A DNA stretch of 64,000 nucleotides, taken from positions 1 through 64,000 of the forward strand of contig CAMKPZ010000004.1 in assembly GCA_946414805.1 (NCBI GenBank). Direction: 5' to 3'. A program made the position numbers and the translations under genes. This DNA is from an uncultured Bacteroidales bacterium (GTDB lineage Bacteria; Bacteroidota; Bacteroidia; Bacteroidales; Paludibacteraceae). Of the stretch, positions 16,277 to 24,051 are shown one piece after another (the stretch's first letter is position 1; each line of letters opens with the position of its first letter). Under the pieces are notes generated by a model, which was not told the origin of the DNA, made no database searches, and saw only the letters and a list, made by a program, of their open reading frames with translations.

Positions 16277-17269
16277 ATGACCTATCTGATTGTTCGGTTA
16301 GCGACACTGGGTAATGTAGCAATGACGGTTCCCGTTGTGGCTTCATTAAGCCGTCGGTATCCGGACGATAGGTTCATCATCGCAAGCAAGAAGAACCTCG
16401 GCGCAATGTTCCAGGGGATGGAGAATGTGGAGTTCAGGGAAGTGGACAACCATCTGGACTGGAAAGGCGTATGGGCTTTATGGCGATCGTGGAGGAACGA
16501 GATCGACGCGATGATTGATCTGCAGGCAGTGCTCCGCACAAGAGTGTTAGGCATACTGATGCGGATGAGCGGCAAGCGGGTGACGAACGTACACTACGGA
16601 CGGATCAGGAAGCATCTGATCACCTTCTGGGGGATCGGCAAGAAACATCCCCTGCCCTCGGAGTTCGATCGGTACGCTAATGCCTTTCGCAGGGCAGGAC
16701 TGGAGACGGACAAGGAATTCAAAGCGATCGAAGTGGACAAAGAGGCGGCGAAGACGGTAAAGAAGATCTTCGGCAAGAAAGAAGGACGATGGATCGGACT
16801 GGCGCCTTTCGCCAAATCAAAATCAAACATGCTGCCTTACCGCGTGACAAAAGACATCATCGAGCGGCTGTCGGCAGACGAGCAGACGAGGGTTTTTCTC
16901 TTCGGAGCCGGCGAAGTGGAATGCGAGATGCTGCGCCAATGGGCAAGTGTGTTCGAGCGTACGGAGAGCGTGGCAGGACGACTGGGATTAGCAGAAGAGC
17001 TGGAACTGATGCGCCAGTTGGATGTCATGATCTGTATGGACAGCGCGAACCAGCACCTGTCCAGTCTGGTAGGACTTCGCGCCATCAGTGTATGGAGCGC
17101 CACCCATCCTATGATCGGTTTCATGGGATGGAAACAACGAGCCGGAGACATCGTACAGCGGCATGACTTACGCTGCAGGCCCTGTACGTGCCACGGAACC
17201 AACCACTGCAGGTACGGCAACTACGCCTGCCGGCAGATAGAAGCAGAAACAATACTACAACAAATATGA
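16277..17269 (+). CDS. Glycosyltransferase family 9 (heptosyltransferase-like)
   Basis: A 330-residue GT-B enzyme. The N-terminus LIVRLATLGNVAMTVPVV matches the GT9 start (RLxxLGDVxxTxPxL with Asn for Asp), IGLAPFAKSKSNMLPY is the nucleotide-binding region, and MICMDSANQHLSSLVG resembles the D-S-xx-H motif. GT9 enzymes add heptose or related sugars to lipid A core. The C-terminus carries a Cys-rich stretch (RCRPCTCHG...HCRYGNYAC) common in Bacteroidota members. The stop overlaps parA by four bases. Confidence 0.88.
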   Translation: MTYLIVRLATLGNVAMTVPVVASLSRRYPDDRFIIASKKNLGAMFQGMENVEFREVDNHLDWKGVWALWRSWRNEIDAMIDLQAVLRTRVLGILMRMSGKRVTNVHYGRIRKHLITFWGIGKKHPLPSEFDRYANAFRRAGLETDKEFKAIEVDKEAAKTVKKIFGKKEGRWIGLAPFAKSKSNMLPYRVTKDIIERLSADEQTRVFLFGAGEVECEMLRQWASVFERTESVAGRLGLAEELELMRQLDVMICMDSANQHLSSLVGLRAISVWSATHPMIGFMGWKQRAGDIVQRHDLRCRPCTCHGTNHCRYGNYACRQIEAETILQQI

Positions 17270-18039
17270 GTAAAATCATTTCATTAGCAAACCAAAAAGG
17301 AGGCGTAGGCAAAACAACGACCTCTATCAACTTGGCAGCCGCGTTAGCCAAACTGGGCAAACATGTGTTGCTGATCGACGCCGACCCGCAGGCGAACACC
17401 TCCTCGGGTTTGGGAATAGAGATCCGCGAGTTGAAGGACACCATCTACGAATGTCTGGTGAACGGCATTGATCCGCACAAAGCCATCATCGAGACGAGCA
17501 TGCCCAACCTGAGCCTGATCCCGAGTCATATAGACCTCGTGGGCGCAGAGATCGAGATGCTGAATATGGATCACCGTGAGCAACTGATGAAGAACGTGCT
17601 GGCCGGCGTTCGCGACGAATATGACTACATCCTGATCGACTGCAGTCCGTCGTTGGGTCTGATCACAATCAACGCCCTGACTGCCAGCGACAGCGTGATC
17701 ATCCCTGTGCAATGCGAGTTCTTTGCCCTGGAGGGAATTGCCAAACTGCTGAACACGATCAAGATCATTAAATCGAAACTCAATCCGCAGCTGCAGATTG
17801 AGGGTTTCCTGCTGACGATGTACGACAACCGTCTGCGATTGAGCAACCAGGTGTACGAAGAGGTGAAGCGGCATTTCGGCGATCTGGTATTCAACACTGT
17901 TATTGCGCGAAATGTCCGCCTGAGCGAGGCTCCTTCGCACGGCGTTTCGGTGCTCGAATACGACCCGCACTCGAAGGGTGCACAGAACTACACCTCCCTT
18001 GCCCGAGAGGTGATTGTTAGGAACAAGAAACTACGTTAA
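17266..18039 (+). CDS. parA: Chromosome-partitioning ATPase ParA (Soj)
   Basis: A 257-residue P-loop ATPase with the deviant Walker A KGGVGKTT (residues 11-18), LLIDADPQANTSSGLG (Walker A') and YILIDCSPSLGL (Walker B). It forms nucleotide-dependent DNA-bound gradients that move ParB-parS complexes. ATG at 17266 overlaps the GT9 stop (ATGA). parB follows after three bases. Length is that of chromosomal ParA, without an N-terminal DNA-binding extension, pointing to the chromosome rather than a plasmid. Confidence 0.95.
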   Translation: MSKIISLANQKGGVGKTTTSINLAAALAKLGKHVLLIDADPQANTSSGLGIEIRELKDTIYECLVNGIDPHKAIIETSMPNLSLIPSHIDLVGAEIEMLNMDHREQLMKNVLAGVRDEYDYILIDCSPSLGLITINALTASDSVIIPVQCEFFALEGIAKLLNTIKIIKSKLNPQLQIEGFLLTMYDNRLRLSNQVYEEVKRHFGDLVFNTVIARNVRLSEAPSHGVSVLEYDPHSKGAQNYTSLAREVIVRNKKLR

Positions 18040-18042
18040 GGT

Positions 18043-18873
18043 ATGAAAAGAACAGGTTTAGGAAGGGGTTTGGATGCCCTGATAGACACCTCTCATGTGG
18101 ACACCAACGGAGGTAGTTCGATCTCGGAGATAGAGATCCGCTCGATCGTAGCCAATCCGGATCAGCCGCGCCGTAATTTTGACGAAGAGGCGCTGCAGGA
18201 GTTGGCGGACTCGATCCGTGAACACGGGGTGATCTCTCCGATCACACTGCGTGACAACGGAGACGGGACCTATATGATCATCGCCGGAGAGCGGCGTTTC
18301 CGAGCCAGTAAGTTAGCCGGTCTGGAACGCATCCCCGCATATATCCGCACGGCGAAAGACGAGCAGGTGATGGAATGGGCACTGATCGAGAACATCCAGC
18401 GCGAAGATCTGGATGCGATCGAGATCGCACTCGCTTACCAGCGGCTGATGGATGACTATGATCTGACACAAGAGCGGATGGCGGAGCGTGTAGGAAAGAA
18501 ACGCGCCACGGTTGCCAACTATCTGCGCCTGCTGAAACTTCCGGCGGAGATCCAGGTTGGTATCAAAGAGAAGAAGATCGAGATGGGTCACGCCCGTGCG
18601 ATCTTAGGCAGTCCGTCCGCCGAGCGCCAGTTAGCGCTCTACCAACGTATCCTGCGCGAAGGTCTGTCGGTTCGCAAGGTAGAAGAGCTGGCGCAAGAGG
18701 ACAAAGCAGCCAAGAACGCCAAGACAAAAGAAAAAGGCGGCAACCCCTATGCCATGTTAGGCAAAGAATTGAGCCGACGCAGCGGCATGAACATCAAGAT
18801 TCAGAACAATAAAGTGGTGATCGGTTTTGCGTCCGAAGAGGAACTGAACCGCATCATCGAACGGTTAGGATAA
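18043..18873 (+). CDS. parB: Chromosome-partitioning protein ParB (Spo0J)
   Basis: A 276-residue ParB: N-terminal RTGLGRGLDALI box, CTPase domain with NPDQPRRNFDEEALQELADSI, GERRFRASKLAG and ENIQREDLDAIE, and a helix-turn-helix with MAERVGKKRATVANYLRLLKL. The C-terminal dimerisation region ends IERLG. It binds parS and loads SMC. No TGTTTCACGTGAAACA-like parS was seen in this window. Confidence 0.95.
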   Translation: MKRTGLGRGLDALIDTSHVDTNGGSSISEIEIRSIVANPDQPRRNFDEEALQELADSIREHGVISPITLRDNGDGTYMIIAGERRFRASKLAGLERIPAYIRTAKDEQVMEWALIENIQREDLDAIEIALAYQRLMDDYDLTQERMAERVGKKRATVANYLRLLKLPAEIQVGIKEKKIEMGHARAILGSPSAERQLALYQRILREGLSVRKVEELAQEDKAAKNAKTKEKGGNPYAMLGKELSRRSGMNIKIQNNKVVIGFASEEELNRIIERLG

Positions 18874-18878
18874 AGAGT

Positions 18879-19472
18879 TTGAAACGCTTCATCGCCATAT
18901 TGCTGATTCTATGTCCGTTGGTCGCACAGGCGCATACGGAACAGGACAGTATCGTCGTTCATAAACCGGACGCCGGTAAAGCCGTTTGGTTAGGTGCCAT
19001 CGTTCCGGGGGCCGGACAGATATACAACGGATCCTACTGGAAACTGCCGATCGTATATGGCGCTTTCATGGGATGCGGTTATGCGATCAGCACCATGCAA
19101 GGGCGGTACAGCGGCTATAAGACGGCCTATCTGGACCTCTACAACGATGTGCAGGCAGGGACAGTGAGCGAAGATGCAAGCAAGAGTTATATCGCGGTAC
19201 TGCCGGACGGGTACACCCTGACGAACGTAGGAGGGGAGACGACTTGGATGAACACCCTCAAGAACCGGCAGAGTATCTACCGGCGATACAGGGACTATTC
19301 GATATTGGCGATTGTGGCGGTGTATGCCCTTTCGCTGGTGGATGCCTACGTGGATGCCCAACTCTTCGATTTCGATATCTCGCCCAACCTGTCGCTCAAT
19401 ATCGAACCGCAGATTTATTATGATTTACAGCACCAACAGAGTGCCGAACTAAAAGTAGCTATACGATTTTGA
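18879..19472 (+). CDS. DUF5683 domain-containing exported protein
   Basis: A 197-residue protein with a signal peptide (ending VAQA) and the DUF5683 pattern AVWLGAIVPGAGQIYNGSYWKLPIVYGAFMGCG, with two hydrophobic segments and RYRDYSILAIVAVYALSLVDAYVDAQL. The family regularly follows parAB in Bacteroidota; its function is unknown. The start is TTG at 18879, since no ATG precedes the signal peptide. It overlaps mltD by four bases. Confidence 0.85.
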   Translation: MKRFIAILLILCPLVAQAHTEQDSIVVHKPDAGKAVWLGAIVPGAGQIYNGSYWKLPIVYGAFMGCGYAISTMQGRYSGYKTAYLDLYNDVQAGTVSEDASKSYIAVLPDGYTLTNVGGETTWMNTLKNRQSIYRRYRDYSILAIVAVYALSLVDAYVDAQLFDFDISPNLSLNIEPQIYYDLQHQQSAELKVAIRF

Positions 19473-20815
19473 AAAAGACAATAACTATATTATTCAGCAT
19501 GATCGCTGTCATGACGGTTCATGCCCAGAAAGCCGACAGCCTGATGATGGTAGCCGACAGCGTGAATACAGAGTCGCTGGAGTTAGTGCCGCTGAGCGCG
19601 GCGGACAGCGTAGCGAACGAAGACACGCTTGTGGAGATCATTCCCATTCAGCCTTTTTATGAGTTATGGAATGACAGCGACCTGACGGATATCGAGGCAC
19701 GGGCATTGGACTGGAGCCTGAGATGGTTAGACACGACGGATTGCGTAGCCGTACACGACACCACTATTCTGCCCGATTCCGTGTATAAAGCGAGATTGCA
19801 GGCGTTGCCCTGCGTGATCGAGTTGCCATACAACGATCGCGTACGCGCGTTTATAATAAGGTACGTGAAACGCAACCCGAAGCAGGTAGCACGGATGATG
19901 CGGATGAGCGAATATTATTTCCCGATCTTCGAGGAAGCGCTGGCGCGATACGAGTTGCCGTACGAACTGAGAAACCTGCCGATCATCGAGTCGGCGCTGA
20001 ACCCGATTGCTCGGTCACACGTAGGCGCTGCGGGATTATGGCAGTTCATGCCGGGCACAGCGAAACTCTTCGGACTGGAAGTCAACTCGCTGGTGGACGA
20101 ACGAATGGATCCCGTCAAATCGACGGAAGCGGCATGCCGGTTCCTGAGCAGCATGTATGCCGTGTATCATGACTGGAACCTCGTGATTGCAGCTTATAAC
20201 TGCGGCAGCGGCAATGTGAACAAAGCCATCCGGCGCGCAGGAGGCAAACGCGATTTCTGGTCGATATACCCCTATCTGCCGCGCGAGACAAGGAACTATG
20301 TACCTATCTTCATTGCTGCCAACTATGCCATGAACTACGGTCAGGAACACGGCATATGCAAGGCGCCGCTAGAGAAAACCCTGATCACGGACACCATCCG
20401 CACAACCCGCCGCATGCACTTGGAGCAAGTGAGCCAAATGCTGAATATCGAGATGAGCGAACTGAGGCGGCTCAATCCGCAGTATTCGAAAGATATCCTG
20501 CCCGGAGGAAGCAGTTATGCACTATGCCTGCCCTCCGACAAGATCGGTCCGTTCATCGATCAAGAGCAAGACATCCTCGCTTACAAGGCAGACAGCCTGA
20601 TCAATAACCGCCGCGCGGAGATCGACATGGCGAAAGTGACCTCCGTGACAGGCGCTTATCGCGTGAACGGCGTGACCTACTACACCATCAAGAAAGGCGA
20701 CACCCTGAGCGGTATCGCGAAGAAATTCCACTGCTCCGTGAAACAGCTCAAGCAATGGAACGGACTCAAGAGCGATGCCATCCGCGACGGAAAGAAACTG
20801 AAGATCTGCAAATAA
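19469..20815 (+). CDS. mltD: Membrane-bound lytic murein transglycosylase D-like, with LysM
   Basis: A 448-residue periplasmic muramidase. Signal peptide, then the family-1E SLT domain with catalytic Glu in LPIIESALNPIARSH (near residue 173), GAAGLWQFMPGTAK and IAAYNCGSGNVNKAI, then a C-terminal LysM (YYTIKKGDTLSGIAKKF) near 405-448 that binds peptidoglycan, and a degenerate LysM before it. It cleaves glycan strands to 1,6-anhydro products. The start is TTG at 19469 because the next in-frame ATG lies inside the signal peptide. Confidence 0.92.
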   Translation: MKKTITILFSMIAVMTVHAQKADSLMMVADSVNTESLELVPLSAADSVANEDTLVEIIPIQPFYELWNDSDLTDIEARALDWSLRWLDTTDCVAVHDTTILPDSVYKARLQALPCVIELPYNDRVRAFIIRYVKRNPKQVARMMRMSEYYFPIFEEALARYELPYELRNLPIIESALNPIARSHVGAAGLWQFMPGTAKLFGLEVNSLVDERMDPVKSTEAACRFLSSMYAVYHDWNLVIAAYNCGSGNVNKAIRRAGGKRDFWSIYPYLPRETRNYVPIFIAANYAMNYGQEHGICKAPLEKTLITDTIRTTRRMHLEQVSQMLNIEMSELRRLNPQYSKDILPGGSSYALCLPSDKIGPFIDQEQDILAYKADSLINNRRAEIDMAKVTSVTGAYRVNGVTYYTIKKGDTLSGIAKKFHCSVKQLKQWNGLKSDAIRDGKKLKICK

Positions 20816-21141
20816 TGGCTGACGAAAAGATATATTACTCGTTGCGAGAGACGGAGGAGGAAACCGGTATTCCGGCATCCACCTTGCGGTATTGGGAGAA
20901 GCAGTTCCGCGACCTGAGTCCGCGCAAGGACGGTCATGGCAACCGGTATTACACACGTGAGGATCAGGAACTGATCAAACGGATCAAATATATCCGCGAC
21001 GAACTGAAGATCACGCGTATCGAGGCGATCCGTAAAGAACTGGCATCCAATGACAAGCGTTCCGACGAACGCCAGTCCGCTCTGGAGATCCTCCTGCGAG
21101 TAAAAGACGAACTATGTGAAATCCGAAAAATGATCAAGTGA
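20815..21141 (+). CDS. MerR family transcriptional regulator
   Basis: A 108-residue protein with an N-terminal winged helix (YYSLRETEEETGIPASTLRYWEKQF, then RYYTREDQELIKRIKYI) and a short helical tail. The lack of a long C-terminal effector domain is typical of the small MerR proteins of Bacteroidota. It overlaps mltD by one base (TAATG) and ends one base before the convergent glycosyltransferase stop. The target is unknown. Confidence 0.88.
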   Translation: MADEKIYYSLRETEEETGIPASTLRYWEKQFRDLSPRKDGHGNRYYTREDQELIKRIKYIRDELKITRIEAIRKELASNDKRSDERQSALEILLRVKDELCEIRKMIK

Positions 21142-21155
21142 TCTAATACTTGATC
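21126..21155 (-). terminator. Probable terminator of the surface-glycan operon
   Basis: GATCAAGT (21132-21139) and ACTTGATC (21148-21155) form a perfect 8-base inverted repeat with an 8-base loop covering both convergent stop codons. On the minus strand the stem is followed by CATTTTT, as expected for an intrinsic terminator. No T-run follows on the plus strand. Confidence 0.5.
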
Positions 21156-21877
21156 GAGAACGGATATTTCAATACTATAATAAAATGTGCCCAGAGGGTT
21201 TTGGATAAGCCGAAATGGGTACGCATGATCCGGAAACGCTCTGCCCAGGAGCGTTTCCGCTGTTTTTGGCTAACCCCTTCCGTGAGGAACTTACAAACAT
21301 ACTCATCCAGATACACATTCTTGCGTGATTTCGTTACAGCACGGATGCACCAGTCATAATCCGCCGAGATGCGATAAGAGGTGTTGTACTCTCCGGCAAT
21401 CGAACGACGAACCAAAATCGCTTGGTGACTAACAACCAGACCATTCAGGAAATGCTTGCGTTGCAGATCCGGGGGAGTGACCTTATGATGCTCACTCACC
21501 TTCTGTCCTTCAGCATTCACAATACTTGCTTTGCCATAAATGACATCCACTTCATCATGAGTAGCAGCCACGATGTGCGCCAAGGTGTCCGGCGCATAGA
21601 TTTCATCTCCGGCATTCATAAACCATAAGAAATCACCTTTCGCACGGGCTATGCCTTTGTTCATCGCATCGTATAGACCCTTGTCCGGTTCTGATTTCCA
21701 TGAAAGTCGTCCCTCGAAAAGAGGTTCTAACCGCCGGACAATATCAAGAGTACCATCCGTAGAAGCACCATCGACGATAATATATTCGTAGTCCGTGCAG
21801 GTCTGTGTGAGAACACTCTGCATCGTCCGCTCAAGCCAACGCTCTGCATTATATGTAATAGTGATGATAGAGATCAT
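21143..21877 (-). CDS. Glycosyltransferase family 2
   Basis: A 244-residue GT-A enzyme: MISIITITYNAERWLERT, IIVDGASTDGTLDIV, SEPDKGLYDAMNKGI and WFMNAGDEIY (the DxD-equivalent). The set is typical of sugar transferases related to colanic acid WcaE and WcaA. The start at 21877 gives the usual N-terminus; an ATG eight codons upstream is possible. It is the last gene of the surface-glycan cluster. Confidence 0.88.
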   Translation of the reverse strand: MISIITITYNAERWLERTMQSVLTQTCTDYEYIIVDGASTDGTLDIVRRLEPLFEGRLSWKSEPDKGLYDAMNKGIARAKGDFLWFMNAGDEIYAPDTLAHIVAATHDEVDVIYGKASIVNAEGQKVSEHHKVTPPDLQRKHFLNGLVVSHQAILVRRSIAGEYNTSYRISADYDWCIRAVTKSRKNVYLDEYVCKFLTEGVSQKQRKRSWAERFRIMRTHFGLSKTLWAHFIIVLKYPFSIKY

Positions 21878-21904
21878 AGTAATCTTGATTATTCCAAACA
21901 ATAA

Positions 21905-22837
21905 TTAGAATTTAAATGTGCGCCAAAATACCCTAGACCGTATAAAATAAAAAAACATTCTTCGGTTGGAAAGGATTTTTCTTAGTTCTCCCCATCGGCT
22001 CTTTATTCGCAAGGGATTAAAAAACCAACATATGTTTTTCCACATACGCTTAGAGAAAGGAAGATCTTGATAGATATATCGGTTCAATCTATGCTTCACC
22101 CCCCCCTGTAAATGAAATGCATTTAAACGAACTAATTCGTTCGTTTTCAGCAGTTTACAGTATGGCAACCCGTGTATCCAATATATCTTTTTGAGTCTAC
22201 CCTGCATTTCAAAACCTTGCGGTATCTTTAGGCTACAATCAAAGCAAGATTTATCTACAATCGTCGCGGAATCGAATATAGAGACAGATGGTAATTTGCT
22301 ATAGTATAAAAAGAATGTCATATCCGAAATTCCTCTATGCTTATGCCACTCTTTTACTTCTGAAAATTGATTTTCTTCTGTATAATGAGATAATATATAA
22401 CTGCAAAACTTTTCCAATGACTCTTTATGAAATAGTGTATACTGCGGTCCCACTGTTAGGCATGTTACCATATCATATCCTAACCACTTCTGGAAGGTAT
22501 CCTCGACATTACAATACAGCATAACATCCGAATCAATACACAAGAAATGAACTATGTTATGCTTCTTCACAAAATCCAGTATAACGAACCAGCGTTGAAA
22601 ACAAAATAACTCATAGTGATATGGATTAATTGACATATGGACATATACTTCTTTAAATTTATCAGCCAATGCCGAGTATTCTGATATATCCACATGCTCA
22701 ACATAATCATAGTGAATAGTAGAAGCATCGCTTATCAAATAGATATGGCTATCGGGATTAAATGTACGCGCTTGGCGCAACACCGGTTCTAAATAAAAAC
22801 TATCTCCCGTATGTACTAATATTATAGGAATTTCCAT
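21905..22837 (-). CDS. Putative nucleotide-diphospho-sugar glycosyltransferase
   Basis: A 310-residue protein with a Rossmann-like start (MEIPIILVHTGDSFYLEPVLRQAR) and a DxD-type motif in FLCIDSDVMLY. The order matches small GT-A transferases that act on surface polysaccharides. The ATG at 22837 lies five bases after the upstream stop. Codon use is visibly AT-richer than in the flanking housekeeping genes. The donor sugar cannot be predicted. Confidence 0.65.
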   Translation of the reverse strand: MEIPIILVHTGDSFYLEPVLRQARTFNPDSHIYLISDASTIHYDYVEHVDISEYSALADKFKEVYVHMSINPYHYELFCFQRWFVILDFVKKHNIVHFLCIDSDVMLYCNVEDTFQKWLGYDMVTCLTVGPQYTLFHKESLEKFCSYILSHYTEENQFSEVKEWHKHRGISDMTFFLYYSKLPSVSIFDSATIVDKSCFDCSLKIPQGFEMQGRLKKIYWIHGLPYCKLLKTNELVRLNAFHLQGGVKHRLNRYIYQDLPFSKRMWKNICWFFNPLRIKSRWGELRKILSNRRMFFYFIRSRVFWRTFKF

Positions 22838-22842
22838 GTTAC

Positions 22843-24051
22843 TTAATTTTTTAGTTTGTGAAATAACTGCAGCCAAGCATCTGCAATTCTATCTATTGTA
22901 AAACGTTTGGAGCTTTCTACAGCATTCCTTGACATTTGGTTTCGTGACCGCTCATCACACATCAACTCCTCCGTTGCTTTGCGAAAAGCAGCGATATCAT
23001 TATTAGGAACGATGCGCCCATTTAAACCATCCGTGACTATATCATGCAACGAACCAAAAGAATCCATCGCGACAATAGGGACACCCATCTGTGATGCTTC
23101 CATCAATACCATAGGCCAGCCTTCTGCCGTGCTAGTCATCAGGAAAAGAGATGCTTTCCGATAATACTCTTGCGGATTTTTTAGTCCTGTAAACTCCACA
23201 TGTTGCAAATTCCATTTACTGACCATATAGCGATAAAACGGCATATCCTTCCCGTCTCCGACTAATTGCAGTTTCCAATCCTTTAGCGAAGGCTCCTTCT
23301 CTATCTGCCGCCATGCTTGCAAGGTATAAGATATCCGCTTGATGTCCTCATCGAAACGTGCCACAACAAGTACTGTTTTTTCTTTAGAACAAATGTCTTG
23401 TTCCGACGCAAATTCGGTGAATCGCAATGCATTACCAATAGCCTCCATCTTATCACTTTGAGTCAAACCGGCATAATACAGATAAGGTTGGTAATAATAA
23501 CGGGACAATACAACCAGACGATCACAACTATTATAGGGGATATAATATTTCGATCGCAAGATTGCGCGTGCAAGCCCGCTCCATAGCCATTTGGTTTGCA
23601 TCACAACCCATTTCTTGGTCTCTTCGAATGCATTATCCCAGTGTGTCCAGCCATACCATGTCCTCTTACAAGAGCCATACGTATGGATTTGAAATCCCGG
23701 ACACATATGGAAAGCATAGATTACCTTCGCGCCACATTGATGCGCCGTCTTGTAAATCTGAGGAATTGTTTTTAGATTATGTTTTTTTAGAAAATTGACT
23801 TGTACAATATCAATCTTATTTGTTAGTAGAAAGTCTGCAAAAGCATCTTCATCAAAATTGCAATTCAGTAAAATACGACCTTTAAATTCGCGGAGAGGCT
23901 CAAATTGTGGTGCATTTTTTTCAAAGAAGCCCAAATAGCAATTAATTCCGCAATGATACGTGAAATAAGTTGTTAACGAGACCGTTGTCTGGTTAACTCC
24001 GCCGGATGCTTGCGCAGAACAATCGAAACTATTTATAGTCAGCAAATTCAT
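22843..24051 (-). CDS. Glycosyltransferase family 4 (GT-B)
   Basis: A 402-residue enzyme. The N-terminal acceptor domain contains ASGGVNQTTVSLT. The donor domain carries VLVVARFDEDIKRI, LQLVGDGKDMPFYR, HVEFTGLKNPQEYYRKASLFLMTSTAEGWPMVLMEASQMG (the GT4 EX7E-like region) and GRIVPNNDIAAF. The start at 24051 overlaps the YfhO stop by four bases (ATGA). Confidence 0.88.
   Translation of the reverse strand: MNLLTINSFDCSAQASGGVNQTTVSLTTYFTYHCGINCYLGFFEKNAPQFEPLREFKGRILLNCNFDEDAFADFLLTNKIDIVQVNFLKKHNLKTIPQIYKTAHQCGAKVIYAFHMCPGFQIHTYGSCKRTWYGWTHWDNAFEETKKWVVMQTKWLWSGLARAILRSKYYIPYNSCDRLVVLSRYYYQPYLYYAGLTQSDKMEAIGNALRFTEFASEQDICSKEKTVLVVARFDEDIKRISYTLQAWRQIEKEPSLKDWKLQLVGDGKDMPFYRYMVSKWNLQHVEFTGLKNPQEYYRKASLFLMTSTAEGWPMVLMEASQMGVPIVAMDSFGSLHDIVTDGLNGRIVPNNDIAAFRKATEELMCDERSRNQMSRNAVESSKRFTIDRIADAWLQLFHKLKN

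Noticed and set aside
17266..18873. parS site or replication origin near parAB
   Set aside because: No sequence close to TGTTTCACGTGAAACA and no DnaA-box cluster was seen; CCGTGAAACAGC at 20737 is only a chance half-match in mltD.
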